The notes: generated from the sequence alone by a model not told the origin. A DNA stretch of 64,000 nt from Streptosporangium sandarakinum (GCF_013409935.1 NZ_JACCCO010000003.1:806001-870000); one strand, 5' to 3'. Shown: positions 24,159 to 33,570, numbered from the stretch's first letter. Program-made: numbers and translations.

Positions 24159-25235
24159 TCAGCCGGTGACGGGCCGGGCGGGCAGGCCGTGCGGGCGGGC
24201 CTTCGCCAGGACGGTCTCGGCCGTCTCGCAGAGCCGTGCGGCGAGCAGGAAGCGGTGCCGGTCCCCGATACGGCGCGGTTCGAAGGAGATGTGCGCGAAG
24301 GGCGCCCGCGGCGTGCTCGTCCTCGCCAGCCGGTCCAGCTCCCGCTCGACCCGGGCCCACTCCTCGCCCGGGACGTACTGGCGCATGATCGAGTGCCAGA
24401 CCACGGTGAGCGTGCCCGGCTCCGGCCGTACCCGGGCCAGGAAGTCGGCGGCGCCGATGGCCTCGACCTGGGCGGGAACCCGGGCGGCCACCCGCAGGGC
24501 GCCCTCCAGCCGCGCGAAGCGCGCGATCTGGTCGGGCCAGACGTAGGCGCGCAGCGCCAGCGCGCCGCCGGGGGAGAGCGGGTCGATGGGCGTCAGGTCG
24601 CAGCCGCGCCGCTCGATGACGGTCAGCTCCGGACGCTCGGCCGCGGCGTCCAGGAGCCAGACGGGCGGGGTGCCGTCCCAGGCGCCGTCCAGCACGACCG
24701 GGGAGTCGGCGGGCCCCCAGGCGAAATCACCGGCGACGTAGCGGAAGCGGTCGGCGCGCAGGTTCAGCCCGGCGCTGGAGCCCAGCTCGAACAGCCGGAT
24801 CGGCAGCGGGGCCGCCCCGGTGACCTCCAGCAGCCCGGCGATCAGGAGGTTGGACCGGCCGACCTCGTTGGTCTGCGGCGGGCGGGTCATCCAGTCGCGG
24901 ACCCACTCCATCCCGTTCACGACGGCGTCGCGGAAGGCCCGCCAGCAGGGTTCCGGGTCGTCCGGGTCGAACGAGCCGCCCGTGCTGGGATAGCAGGCGG
25001 CCAGGTCCGGGGCCCGGCCGGTGAGGGCCAGGGCGTGCACGCCGCCCAGCAGCCGCAGCGCGACGGCGTCGGGCCCGGGGGCGTCCTCGTACCCGGCGAG
25101 CGCGGCGGCGCAGGGACCCCCCTCGCGGACGTCGCGCGCCACCCGCTCCAGCAGGAACGCGTACAGCGGTGAGCCGAGACTCCGGCAGGCCCGGGCCTGG
25201 TACTCGACCATGACGGCGGCGCGCTCGCGGGACAT
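24159..25235 (-). CDS. DUF2332 family protein
   Basis: A 358-residue cytoplasmic protein typical of the actinobacterial DUF2332 family. Typical segments are YQARACRSLGSPLYAFLLER, TNEVGRSNLL, RLFELGSSAGLNLRADRFRY and VVWHSIMRQYV. The ELGSSAGLNL glycine-rich loop resembles a methyltransferase motif I, suggesting a Rossmann-like fold, but no activity is established. AGGAGG lies six bases before the ATG at 25235; the frame stays open far upstream without coding support. Confidence 0.85.
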   Translation of the reverse strand: MSRERAAVMVEYQARACRSLGSPLYAFLLERVARDVREGGPCAAALAGYEDAPGPDAVALRLLGGVHALALTGRAPDLAACYPSTGGSFDPDDPEPCWRAFRDAVVNGMEWVRDWMTRPPQTNEVGRSNLLIAGLLEVTGAAPLPIRLFELGSSAGLNLRADRFRYVAGDFAWGPADSPVVLDGAWDGTPPVWLLDAAAERPELTVIERRGCDLTPIDPLSPGGALALRAYVWPDQIARFARLEGALRVAARVPAQVEAIGAADFLARVRPEPGTLTVVWHSIMRQYVPGEEWARVERELDRLARTSTPRAPFAHISFEPRRIGDRHRFLLAARLCETAETVLAKARPHGLPARPVTG

Positions 25236-25405
25236 CGAACCCCTCCTGACCGGGCACCGGCCCCCCCGATCACCCGACCGGACCCCGGCCGGCCCGCATA
25301 CCGACGAGCATGCACCCCCGCCGATTCGCGCGATCGGGCGGGGGTGGGTCAGGCCCGGCCCGACGGCACGCCGGTGCACGACGACCTCCATCGGGAGAGG
25401 AGCGG
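25236..25405. other. Spacer between DUF2332 and TPR genes
   Basis: 170 bases holding the likely DUF2332 promoter. Direct inspection shows no gene or strong hairpin. Confidence 0.4.
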
Positions 25406-26833
25406 TCAAAGCCCGGCCGCGCCGTGGGAGGGGACCCGGCCGAGCAGCCGCCGGACCGCCGCGGCCACCCAGATCGTGCCCAGCCCGGCCCACACGGCCA
25501 GCAGCGGGACGTTCTCCGGCCGCTGAAGAGCCGGCCACAGCGCGGGCAGCGCCGGCGACACCGCGGCCGTCGACGCCAGCAGCCCGGCCCACCCGGTGAG
25601 GACCTTCCGGGCGCGCGGGGCGGCGGTGTGCGCCGCCTCCTGGACCGGGGTGACCAGCGCCAGCAGCGCCGCGCCCGCCGTACCCGTCGCCGGCAGCGAC
25701 AGGGCGACGCCCGCGCCCAGCAGCGCCGCGCCCGCGAGGAGCACGGCGCAGCACAGGGCCGCCGACCGCACCTCGCCGCGCCGGAACAGCAGCCGGGTGT
25801 ACGAGCCGCGGGCCAGCCCCAGCGTGACCAGCGACTCGGCCACCCACATCGTCCAGTGGGCCACCGCGATCAGCACGAAGACGGCGATGAGCGGCGGGAT
25901 CAGGGGCAGCGCGAGCATCCACCGGCCGCCCAGGGTGCCCGGCAACCGCGACACCGCCCGGTACAGCGGGTTGCGCCGCTTGAGCGCCACCACGAGCAGC
26001 TCCCGCGCCTGGTCCGCCCCGGGGCTGAGCCGGAGCACCTCGCGGAACGCCCGCGCCGCGTCCCGGGCGCCGCCGAAGGCCAGGTGGACCCGGCCGTACA
26101 CCAGGTGCGCGGACGGCGACTCCGGGTCGAGCCGCACCGCGTCGGAGGCCGCGGCCAGCGCCCCCGCCCGGTCGCCCAGCTCGCCGAGGGCCACCGCGAG
26201 GAGACCGGTGAGCCGGCTGCCGTGCGGGTCGAGGGCCAGGCTGCGCCGGGCGGCCTCCGCCGTCAGCGCCCACTCCTCGCGGTCCGCGTGCACCCGCGTC
26301 AGCAGCTCCCAGACCTGTGCCTGGCCGTGGTCGATCGCCAGCGCGGCCCGCGCGGCGCGCAGCGCCTCCTCCGAACGGTCCGCGTAGTAGAGGACCTGGC
26401 CCGCCGTGTGGTGCGGGTACCAGTGGTCGGGAGCCAGCCGTACCGCCTCACCGGCCTCGGCGACCGCCTCGTCCACCGCCCGCCGGGAGATCAGGGCCAG
26501 CGCGAGCAGGCAGTGCGCGACCACGTGCCCGGGGTCGCGGGCCAGCACCCCGCGCAGCTCCCGCTCGGCGGCCTCGGTACGGCCCAGCCCCAGCAGCGTC
26601 CGCGCCCGCTCGACGGCCACGGCCGGATCGTCCTCCCGGAAGACCGCCGGACTATCGGAGCCCTGGAAACCGGAGTTCTGAAAACCGGAGCCCTGGAAGC
26701 CGGAGCCCTGGAAGCCGGAGCCCTGGAAGCCGGAGCTTTGGGACCTGGAGCCCTGGAAGCCGGAGCTTTGGGACCTGGAGCCCTGGAAGCCGGAGCTTTG
26801 GGAACCGGAGCCCTGGAAGCCGGTCGTGCTCAC
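25406..26833 (-). CDS. TPR membrane protein with GFQGS-repeat N-terminus
   Basis: A 475-residue protein in three parts. Residues 1-60 are a low-complexity run of GFQGS and SQSSGFQGSRS units, resembling a flexible or phase-separating tail. Residues about 68-285 are tetratricopeptide-like helices (AAERELRGVLARDPGHVVAHCLLALALI and similar units of 34). From about 300 to the end are four or five membrane spans (LPLIPPLIAVFVLIAVAHWTMW; VPLLAVWAGLGTIWVAAAV). GTG start overlapping the stop of the upstream AAA+ gene by 4 bases (GTGA), so the two are translationally coupled and probably act together, perhaps as a membrane receptor for the ATPase. Function unknown. Confidence 0.82.
   Translation of the reverse strand: MSTTGFQGSGSQSSGFQGSRSQSSGFQGSRSQSSGFQGSGFQGSGFQGSGFQNSGFQGSDSPAVFREDDPAVAVERARTLLGLGRTEAAERELRGVLARDPGHVVAHCLLALALISRRAVDEAVAEAGEAVRLAPDHWYPHHTAGQVLYYADRSEEALRAARAALAIDHGQAQVWELLTRVHADREEWALTAEAARRSLALDPHGSRLTGLLAVALGELGDRAGALAAASDAVRLDPESPSAHLVYGRVHLAFGGARDAARAFREVLRLSPGADQARELLVVALKRRNPLYRAVSRLPGTLGGRWMLALPLIPPLIAVFVLIAVAHWTMWVAESLVTLGLARGSYTRLLFRRGEVRSAALCCAVLLAGAALLGAGVALSLPATGTAGAALLALVTPVQEAAHTAAPRARKVLTGWAGLLASTAAVSPALPALWPALQRPENVPLLAVWAGLGTIWVAAAVRRLLGRVPSHGAAGL
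26656..26823 (-). repeat. 15/30-bp coding tandem repeat (GFQGS units)
   Basis: About eleven 15-base units of the type GGCTTCCAGGGCTCC (minus strand), three of them interleaved with a CAAAGCTC variant to make 30-base higher-order units. They encode the GFQGS head of the TPR membrane protein. The near-identity of the units indicates recent expansion. Confidence 0.88.
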
Positions 26834-28524
26834 CGCAGATCACGCAGCCAGGGCAGCAGCTCGTCCCACACGCCGCTCTCGTTGGCGTGCAGCACGTAGT
26901 TGCGCGCGGTGCCCAGCCACTCCCGGACGGCGGCGGGCCGCATCGTCCTCGCGGCGGCCATGAGGTCCGGGGTGGACAGCGGGATCGGCCGGCCCGCCCG
27001 GATCGACTCCTGCAGCTTGGCCTCGACCGCGCGGTCCACCAGGCCCTTGAGGTCGGCGCCGACGAACCCCTCGGTGGCCTTGGCCACCTTGTCGAAGTCC
27101 GTTCTCCCCAGGGGCTTGTCGCGGCACATCAGCGAGAGCATCGCGGCCCGCGCGACCGTGTCCGGCGGCGGCACGAACACCATCTGGTCGAACCTGCCGG
27201 GGCGGCGGAAGGCCACGTCGATGTACCAGGGGGCGTTGGTCGCCGCCAGCACCAGCACCCCCTCGTTGGCGTGCTCGTCCACCCCGTCGAGCTCGGCGAG
27301 GAACTGGTTGACGATCTGCCTGCTGTGGGCCTGGCGCATGTCGGAGCGGCGGGCCGCGAGCGCGTCCACCTCGTCGAAGAAAAGGACGCACGGGCGGTTC
27401 CGGCGGGCCATCTCGAACGTCGCGCGCAGGTTGCGCTCGCTCGACCCGGTCCACATGTCGAGGATGTCGGCCAGCCCGACGTCGACGAACGCCGCGCCCA
27501 GCTCACCGGCGGCGGCCCGTGCCAGATGCGTCTTGCCCGCGCCGGGCGGCCCGTACAGCAGCACCCCTCCGCCGGCCCGCTTGCCGTACGCCGCGAACAG
27601 CTCCGGCTGCTGGGCGGGCAGCAACAGCTTCATCCGCAGCGCCTCCTTGACCCCTTCCATCCCGGCGACGTCGGCGAAGGTCACCCGTGAGCGCTCCACC
27701 TCCGCGGTCGGCTCCGCCTCCGCCGAGCCGTACGGCGCGCCGCCCGCGGGCTGCGGCGGCGCGTACGACGGCGCGGGCGAGGCGGGGATCAGGGTGGGGG
27801 TGGTGGGGGCGTGCGAGGCGGGGTTCGAGGAGGACCCCGGCGAGGCGGGGATCAGGGAGGGCGCGGGCGAGGCCGTACCCGGCGTGGCCGGCGCACCCTG
27901 CGGCGCCGTGCGCGGCCGGCTCTGCGGCGCGAATTGCCGCCCCTGCACCGCGTATGGCTGCGCCTGCGGTGTCCCGTGCGGCTGGGGCTGCGGTGCCGTC
28001 GGGGAGACCGTGGCGGACTCGGCCGGGACGGACCCCGTCGGGGCGGGTTGAGCCGGAGCCGGTCCGGCTGAGGCTGGTTCGGCCGAGTCCGCGCCGGTCG
28101 GGACGGAGGGGATCCGAACCGGGACCTCCCGGTCGAGCTGCTCGGCCAGCTCCGGGTCCGCCTGCGACGGGTCGCGGCTCACGGCGTAGCGGTACCACTC
28201 GGCGGCGGCCCTCCGGTTGATCGGGAGTGCCGCCCTGGCCATGAGCGTGTCGGCGCGCACCGGGTGACCGGGGGTCGAGACGAGCCGGTCGAGCACCGCC
28301 AGCGCCACGTCGTTCCTGCCCTGCCGGACGCACGCCTCCGCCAGCCCGACCGTGGCGTCGGGGTCCTCGGGGGCGAGCGCGAGCGCCGCCCGGTACTCGC
28401 CCTCGGCCTCGGCGAGCCGTCCCGCCGCCAGCAGCAGGCCGGCCAGGTGCCGCCGCAGCGGGAGGTTCTCCGGGGAGAGGCGGGCCGCCTCGCGCAGCGC
28501 GTTGAGCGCGGTCTCGTCGGTCAC
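26830..28524 (-). CDS. AAA+ ATPase of the FtsH/Cdc48-like class with N-terminal TPRs
   Basis: A 564-residue protein. Residues 1-125 are tetratricopeptide-like, 135-275 a Pro/Ala/Gln-rich disordered linker, and 280-560 a single AAA+ module: FADVAGMEGVKEAL, Walker A GPPGAGKT (325-332), Walker B LFFDEVDA (E385), sensor ATNAPWYID and arginine finger RRPGRFD. The closest recognisable type is the classic AAA clade (FtsH, Cdc48, katanin). No protease domain follows, so it probably remodels or unfolds partners. GTG start with AAAGGA 8 bases upstream. It is coupled to the downstream TPR membrane protein and divergent from a LuxR gene. Confidence 0.88.
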   Translation of the reverse strand: MTDETALNALREAARLSPENLPLRRHLAGLLLAAGRLAEAEGEYRAALALAPEDPDATVGLAEACVRQGRNDVALAVLDRLVSTPGHPVRADTLMARAALPINRRAAAEWYRYAVSRDPSQADPELAEQLDREVPVRIPSVPTGADSAEPASAGPAPAQPAPTGSVPAESATVSPTAPQPQPHGTPQAQPYAVQGRQFAPQSRPRTAPQGAPATPGTASPAPSLIPASPGSSSNPASHAPTTPTLIPASPAPSYAPPQPAGGAPYGSAEAEPTAEVERSRVTFADVAGMEGVKEALRMKLLLPAQQPELFAAYGKRAGGGVLLYGPPGAGKTHLARAAAGELGAAFVDVGLADILDMWTGSSERNLRATFEMARRNRPCVLFFDEVDALAARRSDMRQAHSRQIVNQFLAELDGVDEHANEGVLVLAATNAPWYIDVAFRRPGRFDQMVFVPPPDTVARAAMLSLMCRDKPLGRTDFDKVAKATEGFVGADLKGLVDRAVEAKLQESIRAGRPIPLSTPDLMAAARTMRPAAVREWLGTARNYVLHANESGVWDELLPWLRDLR

Positions 28525-28777
28525 GTGACGGGTCCTTTCGCAGCCGGACGTGAACTTCGTACCGGTTTTGGGGATTCGCCCTTCTCCGGAACCGGGCACG
28601 ATCTCACCGCCGACCCGGCGGTTACGCGACTCGGCGGGCGTCTCCTGTACCGCCGACCCGGCGGTCGCGTGGCTCGGCGGGCGCTCCCGCCTCCGTTCGA
28701 CGACGCGCGCGAGCACCGGCCAGAATGTGTCGTCGGAACCGCGCCGGAGGTGGGGTGACGCGGCCGGAGGGGGACGT

Positions 28778-29521
28778 GTGGACGAGAACGTGTCGTTGGC
28801 CCAGCTCGCCCGGCGGCTGGAGGACGTGGTGGGAGAGCTGCGCGGCCTCCCCGTCGACGTCGAGCGGCTGGAGGACGGCGAACTCGTCCGGCAGCAGATC
28901 CTGCGGGCCGCCGGTTCGGCCCGCGAGCTGCGCGCCATGCACCCGGTGGGCTCGCCGGACACGGGCCGCCGGGAGCAGCGGAGCCGGAGGGACGTGCTCG
29001 ACGCCCTGCAGGGCGGCCTGGCGATGCGCACGATCGTTCACTCCGGCGTGCTGGACGACCCCCGCAAGGCGGCCCGGCTCAAGGAGTTGCACGCTGCCGG
29101 TGACCTGCACCGGATAATCGACGAGCCGATCCAGCAACTGCTCGTCTTCGACCGCTCGGTGGCGTTCGTCCGGATCACCCCCGTCGCCCACTCGCCGGGC
29201 GCCCTGCTGATCAGGCAGCAGAGCCTGATCAGCATCCTCATCGACCTGTTCGAGCAGACCTGGGCCAGGGCCAGGGAGGTCACCGCGCCGGTGTACCGGC
29301 TGTCCCCGCGCGAGCGCGAGGTGCTCGCCCTGATCGCCGAAGGACGTTCCAACGGCGCCATCGCCCGCGCGCTGTCGATCACCGAGGCGGCCGTCGGCAA
29401 GCATGTGGCCGGTGTGTTCGCCAAGCTGGAGCTGTCCGCGAGCGAGGACGACAACCGGCGGGTGCTGGCGGTGCTCGCCTACCTGCGCGGTGAGGTAACG
29501 CTCGCCCACCTGGCGTGGTGA
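28778..29521 (+). CDS. LuxR-type regulator with TrmB/phospholipase-D-like sensor domain
   Basis: A 247-residue regulator. The C-terminal helix-turn-helix reads LSPREREVLALIAEGRSNGAIARALSITEAAVGKHVAGVF. The N-terminal part (AMRTIVHSGVLDDPRKAARLKELHAAGDLHRIIDEPIQQLLVFDRSVAFV) resembles the sensor of helix-turn-helix regulators of the TrmB/PLD-like type seen widely in Streptomyces. GGAGGGGG precedes the GTG at 28778. It is divergent from the AAA+ gene 253 bases away and may control that operon. The last codons lie within a three-copy DNA repeat extending past the stop. Confidence 0.88.
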   Translation: MDENVSLAQLARRLEDVVGELRGLPVDVERLEDGELVRQQILRAAGSARELRAMHPVGSPDTGRREQRSRRDVLDALQGGLAMRTIVHSGVLDDPRKAARLKELHAAGDLHRIIDEPIQQLLVFDRSVAFVRITPVAHSPGALLIRQQSLISILIDLFEQTWARAREVTAPVYRLSPREREVLALIAEGRSNGAIARALSITEAAVGKHVAGVFAKLELSASEDDNRRVLAVLAYLRGEVTLAHLAW

Positions 29522-29642
29522 GGTCTGGTCTGGCCGTGTGGCGCGGCGAGGTAGCGCTAGCCCGCCTGCCTGGTGTGGTGAGGGCCGGCCTGGCCGTGTG
29601 GCGCTGTGAGGCAGGGCTCGCCTACCTGCCCGGCGTGGCCAG
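29485..29642 (+). repeat. Three-copy ~58-bp repeat spanning the LuxR gene end
   Basis: Copies start at 29485, 29541 and 29601 with GCGCGGTGAG, GCGCGGCGAG and GCGCTGTGAG. Each continues (G/C)CTCGCC-like, CCTGCC-like and GTGG blocks for 40-60 bases. The first copy encodes the last residues and stop of the LuxR protein; the others are downstream non-coding echoes. Confidence 0.8.
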
Positions 29643-29743
29643 GACTCGTATGCCCGCACGGTACGGGGAGGTGGTGACGGCCCCACCTCGTTGTCGCCCC
29701 AGCTCCCATGCGTGCGGACCCGGTGGGCCGCTTGACTGGATTC

Positions 29744-30325
29744 ATGCAACGAATGACCGGATTGTTGATCGGCGCTGTCTTCGGCGCGGTTTTCGTCATA
29801 GTCAACGCGGGGGACCCGCTGGACACCGTGACCGCGACCCTTCTGCGAGTGGTCGCATGCGTGGCGGCCGTGAGCGTCATGGTCATGTGGTTCCGCACCG
29901 CCCGGAGGGAGCGGCCCGCCCCGCGGGAGGCACGACGGAACATGTTCAGCCGCGCCTACCTGGCCGTCGTCGCCGCCGAGGCGGTCCTGCTCTTCGGCGG
30001 GCTCCGGGTGCTGGCCGCCCTCGGACACCCGGAACAGGCCAACGTGGCCTGGGTGGCGTTCGTGGTCGGGGTGCACTTCATCGCGCTCGCCCCCGTCTGG
30101 AAGGACCGGAGCATCGCCGTACCCGGCGTCGTCCTCACCGTGCTCGGCGTGGCCGGTCTCGTCCTGGCGGCGACGGCCGCGGTCGCCTGGGTCCCCTTTG
30201 TCAGCGGCGTGCTGTCCGGGGTGGTGCTCCTCGGCGGCTCGGTGACCTTCGGCCGGCGTGCCATGACGGCTGAAACGACCGGGACGGCCCGGCGGACCGG
30301 CGACGTTCTGAGCCCCTCATCGTGA
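29744..30325 (+). CDS. Membrane protein with five predicted spans
   Basis: About 193 residues. Spans lie near residues 4-22, 28-46, 68-86, 97-115 and 122-160, followed by a polar Thr/Arg/Ser tail. ATG at 29744 (MQRMTGLLIG) is preferred because the hydrophobic start follows directly; an in-frame ATG at 29708 is possible. Neither has a strong ribosome site. No motif or family recognised. It stands alone after the LuxR gene. Confidence 0.65.
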   Translation: MQRMTGLLIGAVFGAVFVIVNAGDPLDTVTATLLRVVACVAAVSVMVMWFRTARRERPAPREARRNMFSRAYLAVVAAEAVLLFGGLRVLAALGHPEQANVAWVAFVVGVHFIALAPVWKDRSIAVPGVVLTVLGVAGLVLAATAAVAWVPFVSGVLSGVVLLGGSVTFGRRAMTAETTGTARRTGDVLSPSS

Positions 30326-30437
30326 TCCCATGACCCGCGCCGACGACGCCGTCGGAGGAAAGAGGAGACTGCCGTCTGAACCGCGCGGGGCGGGATACGG
30401 CGCGCATCTCATCGCGATGGCGAAGCGGGTGCGCGCC

Positions 30438-31049
30438 TCATCGCGATGACGGGGCGGGCGGGCGGCGCATGGCCCAGACGCGCGGGCCGCCGCCGGGCAC
30501 CCGGATCTCCCCCGTCACCTCGAATCCCAGCCGCCGGTAGAAGCGCACGTTGCTCTCGGCCGAGGTCTCAAGGGTGGCGGGCAGGCCGACGCGGTCGGCC
30601 TCGGCCAGACCGGGGCGCAGCACCGCCGTACCCGTCCCGCCGCCCTGCCGCTCCGGCAGCACGCCCACGGTGGCGAGCACGAACGACGGCTCGTCGGCCC
30701 GCAGCGCCGCGCAGGCCGAATCGGCCGCGATCATCGCCGCGTGGCGGTCTCCGGACAGCTCCTCCTCCCGGGCGGCGAGCCCCTGCCAGACCTCGCCGGG
30801 CACCGGCCGGTCGGGCCGCAGCCACACCGCCACGGCCGCCATCCGCCCGTCGTCGCCGTCCGCGGCCCACGCCTCCCCGTACGGCAGACCGACCTCCTCG
30901 ACCGTCAGCCGGAACAACCCGGCCAGTCGCTCCCGGTGCCGGTCGGCGGCGACCGTCCAGCTCGTCCAGGCGTACCCGTCGAAGGCCCGTGCCAGCACCG
31001 CGGCCGCCTCGGCCGTCTCCCCTGGCCCGATCCTGCGCGCCTCCCGCAC
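30438..31049 (-). CDS. GNAT-family N-acetyltransferase
   Basis: About 203 residues with the acetyl-CoA motif LATVGVLPERQGGGTGTAVLRPGL (RQGGGTG) and the C-terminal NVRFYRRLGFEVTGEIRVPGGGP typical of this superfamily. The N-terminal half (AAAVLARAFDGYAWTSWTV) is like those of aminoglycoside/amine acetyltransferase-type proteins from actinobacteria. GTG at 31049 has AAAGG upstream and begins the domain; the frame is open 27 codons further. Substrate unknown. Confidence 0.87.
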   Translation of the reverse strand: MREARRIGPGETAEAAAVLARAFDGYAWTSWTVAADRHRERLAGLFRLTVEEVGLPYGEAWAADGDDGRMAAVAVWLRPDRPVPGEVWQGLAAREEELSGDRHAAMIAADSACAALRADEPSFVLATVGVLPERQGGGTGTAVLRPGLAEADRVGLPATLETSAESNVRFYRRLGFEVTGEIRVPGGGPRVWAMRRPPAPSSR

Positions 31050-31194
31050 GGCACACCACCTTTCCCATCGTTCCGGACGCCGCAGGCGAGCGTATCCCCA
31101 TGCCCGCTCCGGGCGGAGCGCGCCTTCCACCGATCGGAACGCTCGCCCCTGTGCACGGGGACGCGTGCCGGTGATCGACTGTAAGGTCTGGCGA

Positions 31195-31578
31195 ATGGAC
31201 GAGAGCTCCGGGACCAGGCAGGCCGTGCGCGCCTACGTCGACAGCACCGAGCGACGCGACTGGGAGGGCCTCGGCGCGCTGCTCACCGAGGACGTGGTCT
31301 ACGAGATGCCGCAGACCAGGGAACGGATCCGGGGGAAGGCGGCCTTCCTCCGGTTCAACATGGAGTATCCCGGCGACTGGCATCTTGAGCTGCGGCGCGT
31401 CGTCGCCGACGGCCGGCACGCCGCGGCGTGGATCGACGCACGGGTCGGGGCCGAGCACCAGGACGCCTGCGTGTGGTTCGAGACCTCCGAGCAGGGGCTG
31501 ATCAGCCGGATCGTCGACTACTGGCCGGAACCGTACGACCCGCCGTCCGGCCGCGAGCACCTGGTGGAACGCTGGTAG
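31195..31578 (+). CDS. SnoaL-like / NTF2-fold protein
   Basis: A 127-residue single-domain protein of the cone-shaped NTF2/SnoaL fold. It opens VRAYVDSTERRDWEGLGALLTEDVVYEMPQTRERIRGKAAFLRF, the standard helix and strand set, and ends in a strand (LISRIVDYWPEPYDPP). Members are small hydrolases, cyclases or binding proteins; nothing here fixes an activity. TAAGG lies 9 bases ahead of the ATG. It converges with the minus-strand TM gene. Confidence 0.85.
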   Translation: MDESSGTRQAVRAYVDSTERRDWEGLGALLTEDVVYEMPQTRERIRGKAAFLRFNMEYPGDWHLELRRVVADGRHAAAWIDARVGAEHQDACVWFETSEQGLISRIVDYWPEPYDPPSGREHLVERW

Positions 31579-31596
31579 ACCACGCACGGTCCGGCT

Positions 31597-33570
31597 TCAC
31601 GCCGCACCCCGCTCCTTCCCCTCGCGACGATGTTCCTGCGTGATCCACTTCTTCCCTTCCGCGGCGATCCCCTCCAGTACATGCAACGTACGGCGAAGGC
31701 CCGAAGCGTCCAGCGTCGCCTCGGACACCGTTCCGGGCTCCTCTCCCTGCTGGAGTTCCTCCGTCTCCGGCTCCGTCACTTTGACACGGACTTCTTGGCC
31801 GTTGACGAGCGCGAGCTCGAACACCTGCCCGCCGTCGCCCCCGTGGCTCACCCGTACGGCTGCGATCGTCTCGAAGCGATAGTTGGCCCGCCGCAGGATA
31901 TGAGACGAGCCTTGATCGAAATCGAGTGTGGCAGTGATCTCGCGTACTCCATCCGTGGTGAGAAGGAATATGAGAAGTTGGTATTTCTTGTAGCGCCAGG
32001 GGCCGTTCCGTACCCGCGCGCGGACACCTGAGGCGGCGGGCGTCTCGATGAAGGCGTGGGCGATGACGTCGCTTATCTTCAGCCTGTAGTGCTGCAACGC
32101 TTCGTTCAACAGCACTTTCCGGTCGCAGTCCAGCCACGCGGCCATTTCCCGGTCCTTGGGCTTGTCGGCCAGCTTCGCCCGCCACCGAGCGAAGGCCGCC
32201 TCGTCGGTCTCCTTCACCTGCATGCTCTCCACCGTGTCGGCGGCATATCTGCGACGCTCCAGGATGATGTGCAGCCAGGCGCGGGCGGCCATCCATCCGC
32301 TTGCGAGTGCGATGCTCGTTGAGCAAGCCGCACTCAGAGGGCTGGCCGGCACCGCGCCACCCACCGCCCAAAGCCCTCCGGCGACGAAGACGACCGATCC
32401 GAGGAGCGTCACCGCCTTTACTGACGGAGGCGTGGCGAGCTCCTCGCGGTAGCTCCAGAGCATGCCCTTCTCCCAGCGTGTCTTGACGTCACCGGCTCGA
32501 TGCCGGATCAGCCAGGCGATCTTCTCGACGCCGATCCTCTTCTCCCGGTATACCTCGACCACCTCGTCGCGAATGCTTCTACGGATCCCCGCCGTCGTAG
32601 CCAGCCAGAAATCGCGGTCGACACCGCGTGGAACGTATTTGGCGAAGTAGTAATCGAAACGGTGGTCCACCTGCCGTGCGAAGCCGTCGGGTGATGCGTT
32701 GGTTGCGCGCTGCCGAGGCGTCCCGTATTCCTTGTCTTTCGTACGGCGTCGTACGACGCGGAAGCGCCACTCCACACCGTCGCGGACGCCGAAGAAGCCG
32801 CCGATGATGCTCAGTAGGTATGCGAGAAGCACGGAGATCCGGCCTGCCTGGACCAGCAGGTAGCCGATGTGCACCGTCGCCCCGGCGAGGACGGCCGTCG
32901 CCGCCACCGCCTGGACCCAGGTGGACGGGGGTGTCGCGGCCGACTGCGGGCTGCGGGCCTGCGGCCTGGTCGGACTCGGTTCGAAGAACTTCCAGACCCG
33001 GTTCACCCGGTCGCCGGTCATTCGCTCTGTCTTAGCCAGTTTCCATACCTGATGCCACATCTGGTCCTTGAGCGACCCTTCAAGGAACGACTCCAGGTGC
33101 CGCAGAATCAAGGTGCGCTGGAGCGAGCCGAGTGCGTCAACCTCCTTCAGGAGGACCTGGCTGTCCGCATCGGATTTCCTCGCGGAGTCCAGCAGGTGGT
33201 GAAGGGTCTTCAGTCCCTCCGCCCACTCGTCGTCACCGGTGATGTGCCTCCTGCTCTGCGCGTTCTGGAGCATGGCGGACTCTTCTTTGGACAGCTCGCG
33301 CCGCGTTCTGCCGCTCACCAGGGCGAGCAAGCGGTAGAAACGGACCCTGTCGGTGCGGTACCCGGCCATGAAAGCTTCGTTGATGAGCTGTCGCGCCCGA
33401 TCGGCCATATCACCATCAAGGCACTGGACACCGGTCTCGAACTTATCCCGGGGCGAGGCGTCCGCGAATGTCATGTAGGCGTTGACGTCGCCATGGACCG
33501 TTCCCACCTGTGCTCCGACGTACGCGGAACCATCGGCGGTGTTCGTCGTGGAAGCGCCCGGAGCCGTCAT
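31597..33570 (-). CDS. Multi-TM protein with N-terminal VGxQxGTVxG motif module
   Basis: A 657-residue protein of unknown family. Residues about 12-32 contain GSAYVGAQVGTVHGDV, matching a motif in the neighbouring nucleosidase. Residues 40-200 are a helical domain (FETGVQCLDGDMADRARQLINEAFMAG; FYRLLALVSGRTRREL). Two hydrophobic hairpins lie near 225-265 and 390-435, followed by a charged C-terminal region with beta-rich segments (RYKKYQLLIFLLTTDG). The ATG overlaps the nucleosidase stop (ATGA). It could be a membrane effector or receptor recruited through the shared motif. GC is lower than in flanking genes, consistent with acquisition. Confidence 0.8.
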   Translation of the reverse strand: MTAPGASTTNTADGSAYVGAQVGTVHGDVNAYMTFADASPRDKFETGVQCLDGDMADRARQLINEAFMAGYRTDRVRFYRLLALVSGRTRRELSKEESAMLQNAQSRRHITGDDEWAEGLKTLHHLLDSARKSDADSQVLLKEVDALGSLQRTLILRHLESFLEGSLKDQMWHQVWKLAKTERMTGDRVNRVWKFFEPSPTRPQARSPQSAATPPSTWVQAVAATAVLAGATVHIGYLLVQAGRISVLLAYLLSIIGGFFGVRDGVEWRFRVVRRRTKDKEYGTPRQRATNASPDGFARQVDHRFDYYFAKYVPRGVDRDFWLATTAGIRRSIRDEVVEVYREKRIGVEKIAWLIRHRAGDVKTRWEKGMLWSYREELATPPSVKAVTLLGSVVFVAGGLWAVGGAVPASPLSAACSTSIALASGWMAARAWLHIILERRRYAADTVESMQVKETDEAAFARWRAKLADKPKDREMAAWLDCDRKVLLNEALQHYRLKISDVIAHAFIETPAASGVRARVRNGPWRYKKYQLLIFLLTTDGVREITATLDFDQGSSHILRRANYRFETIAAVRVSHGGDGGQVFELALVNGQEVRVKVTEPETEELQQGEEPGTVSEATLDASGLRRTLHVLEGIAAEGKKWITQEHRREGKERGAA

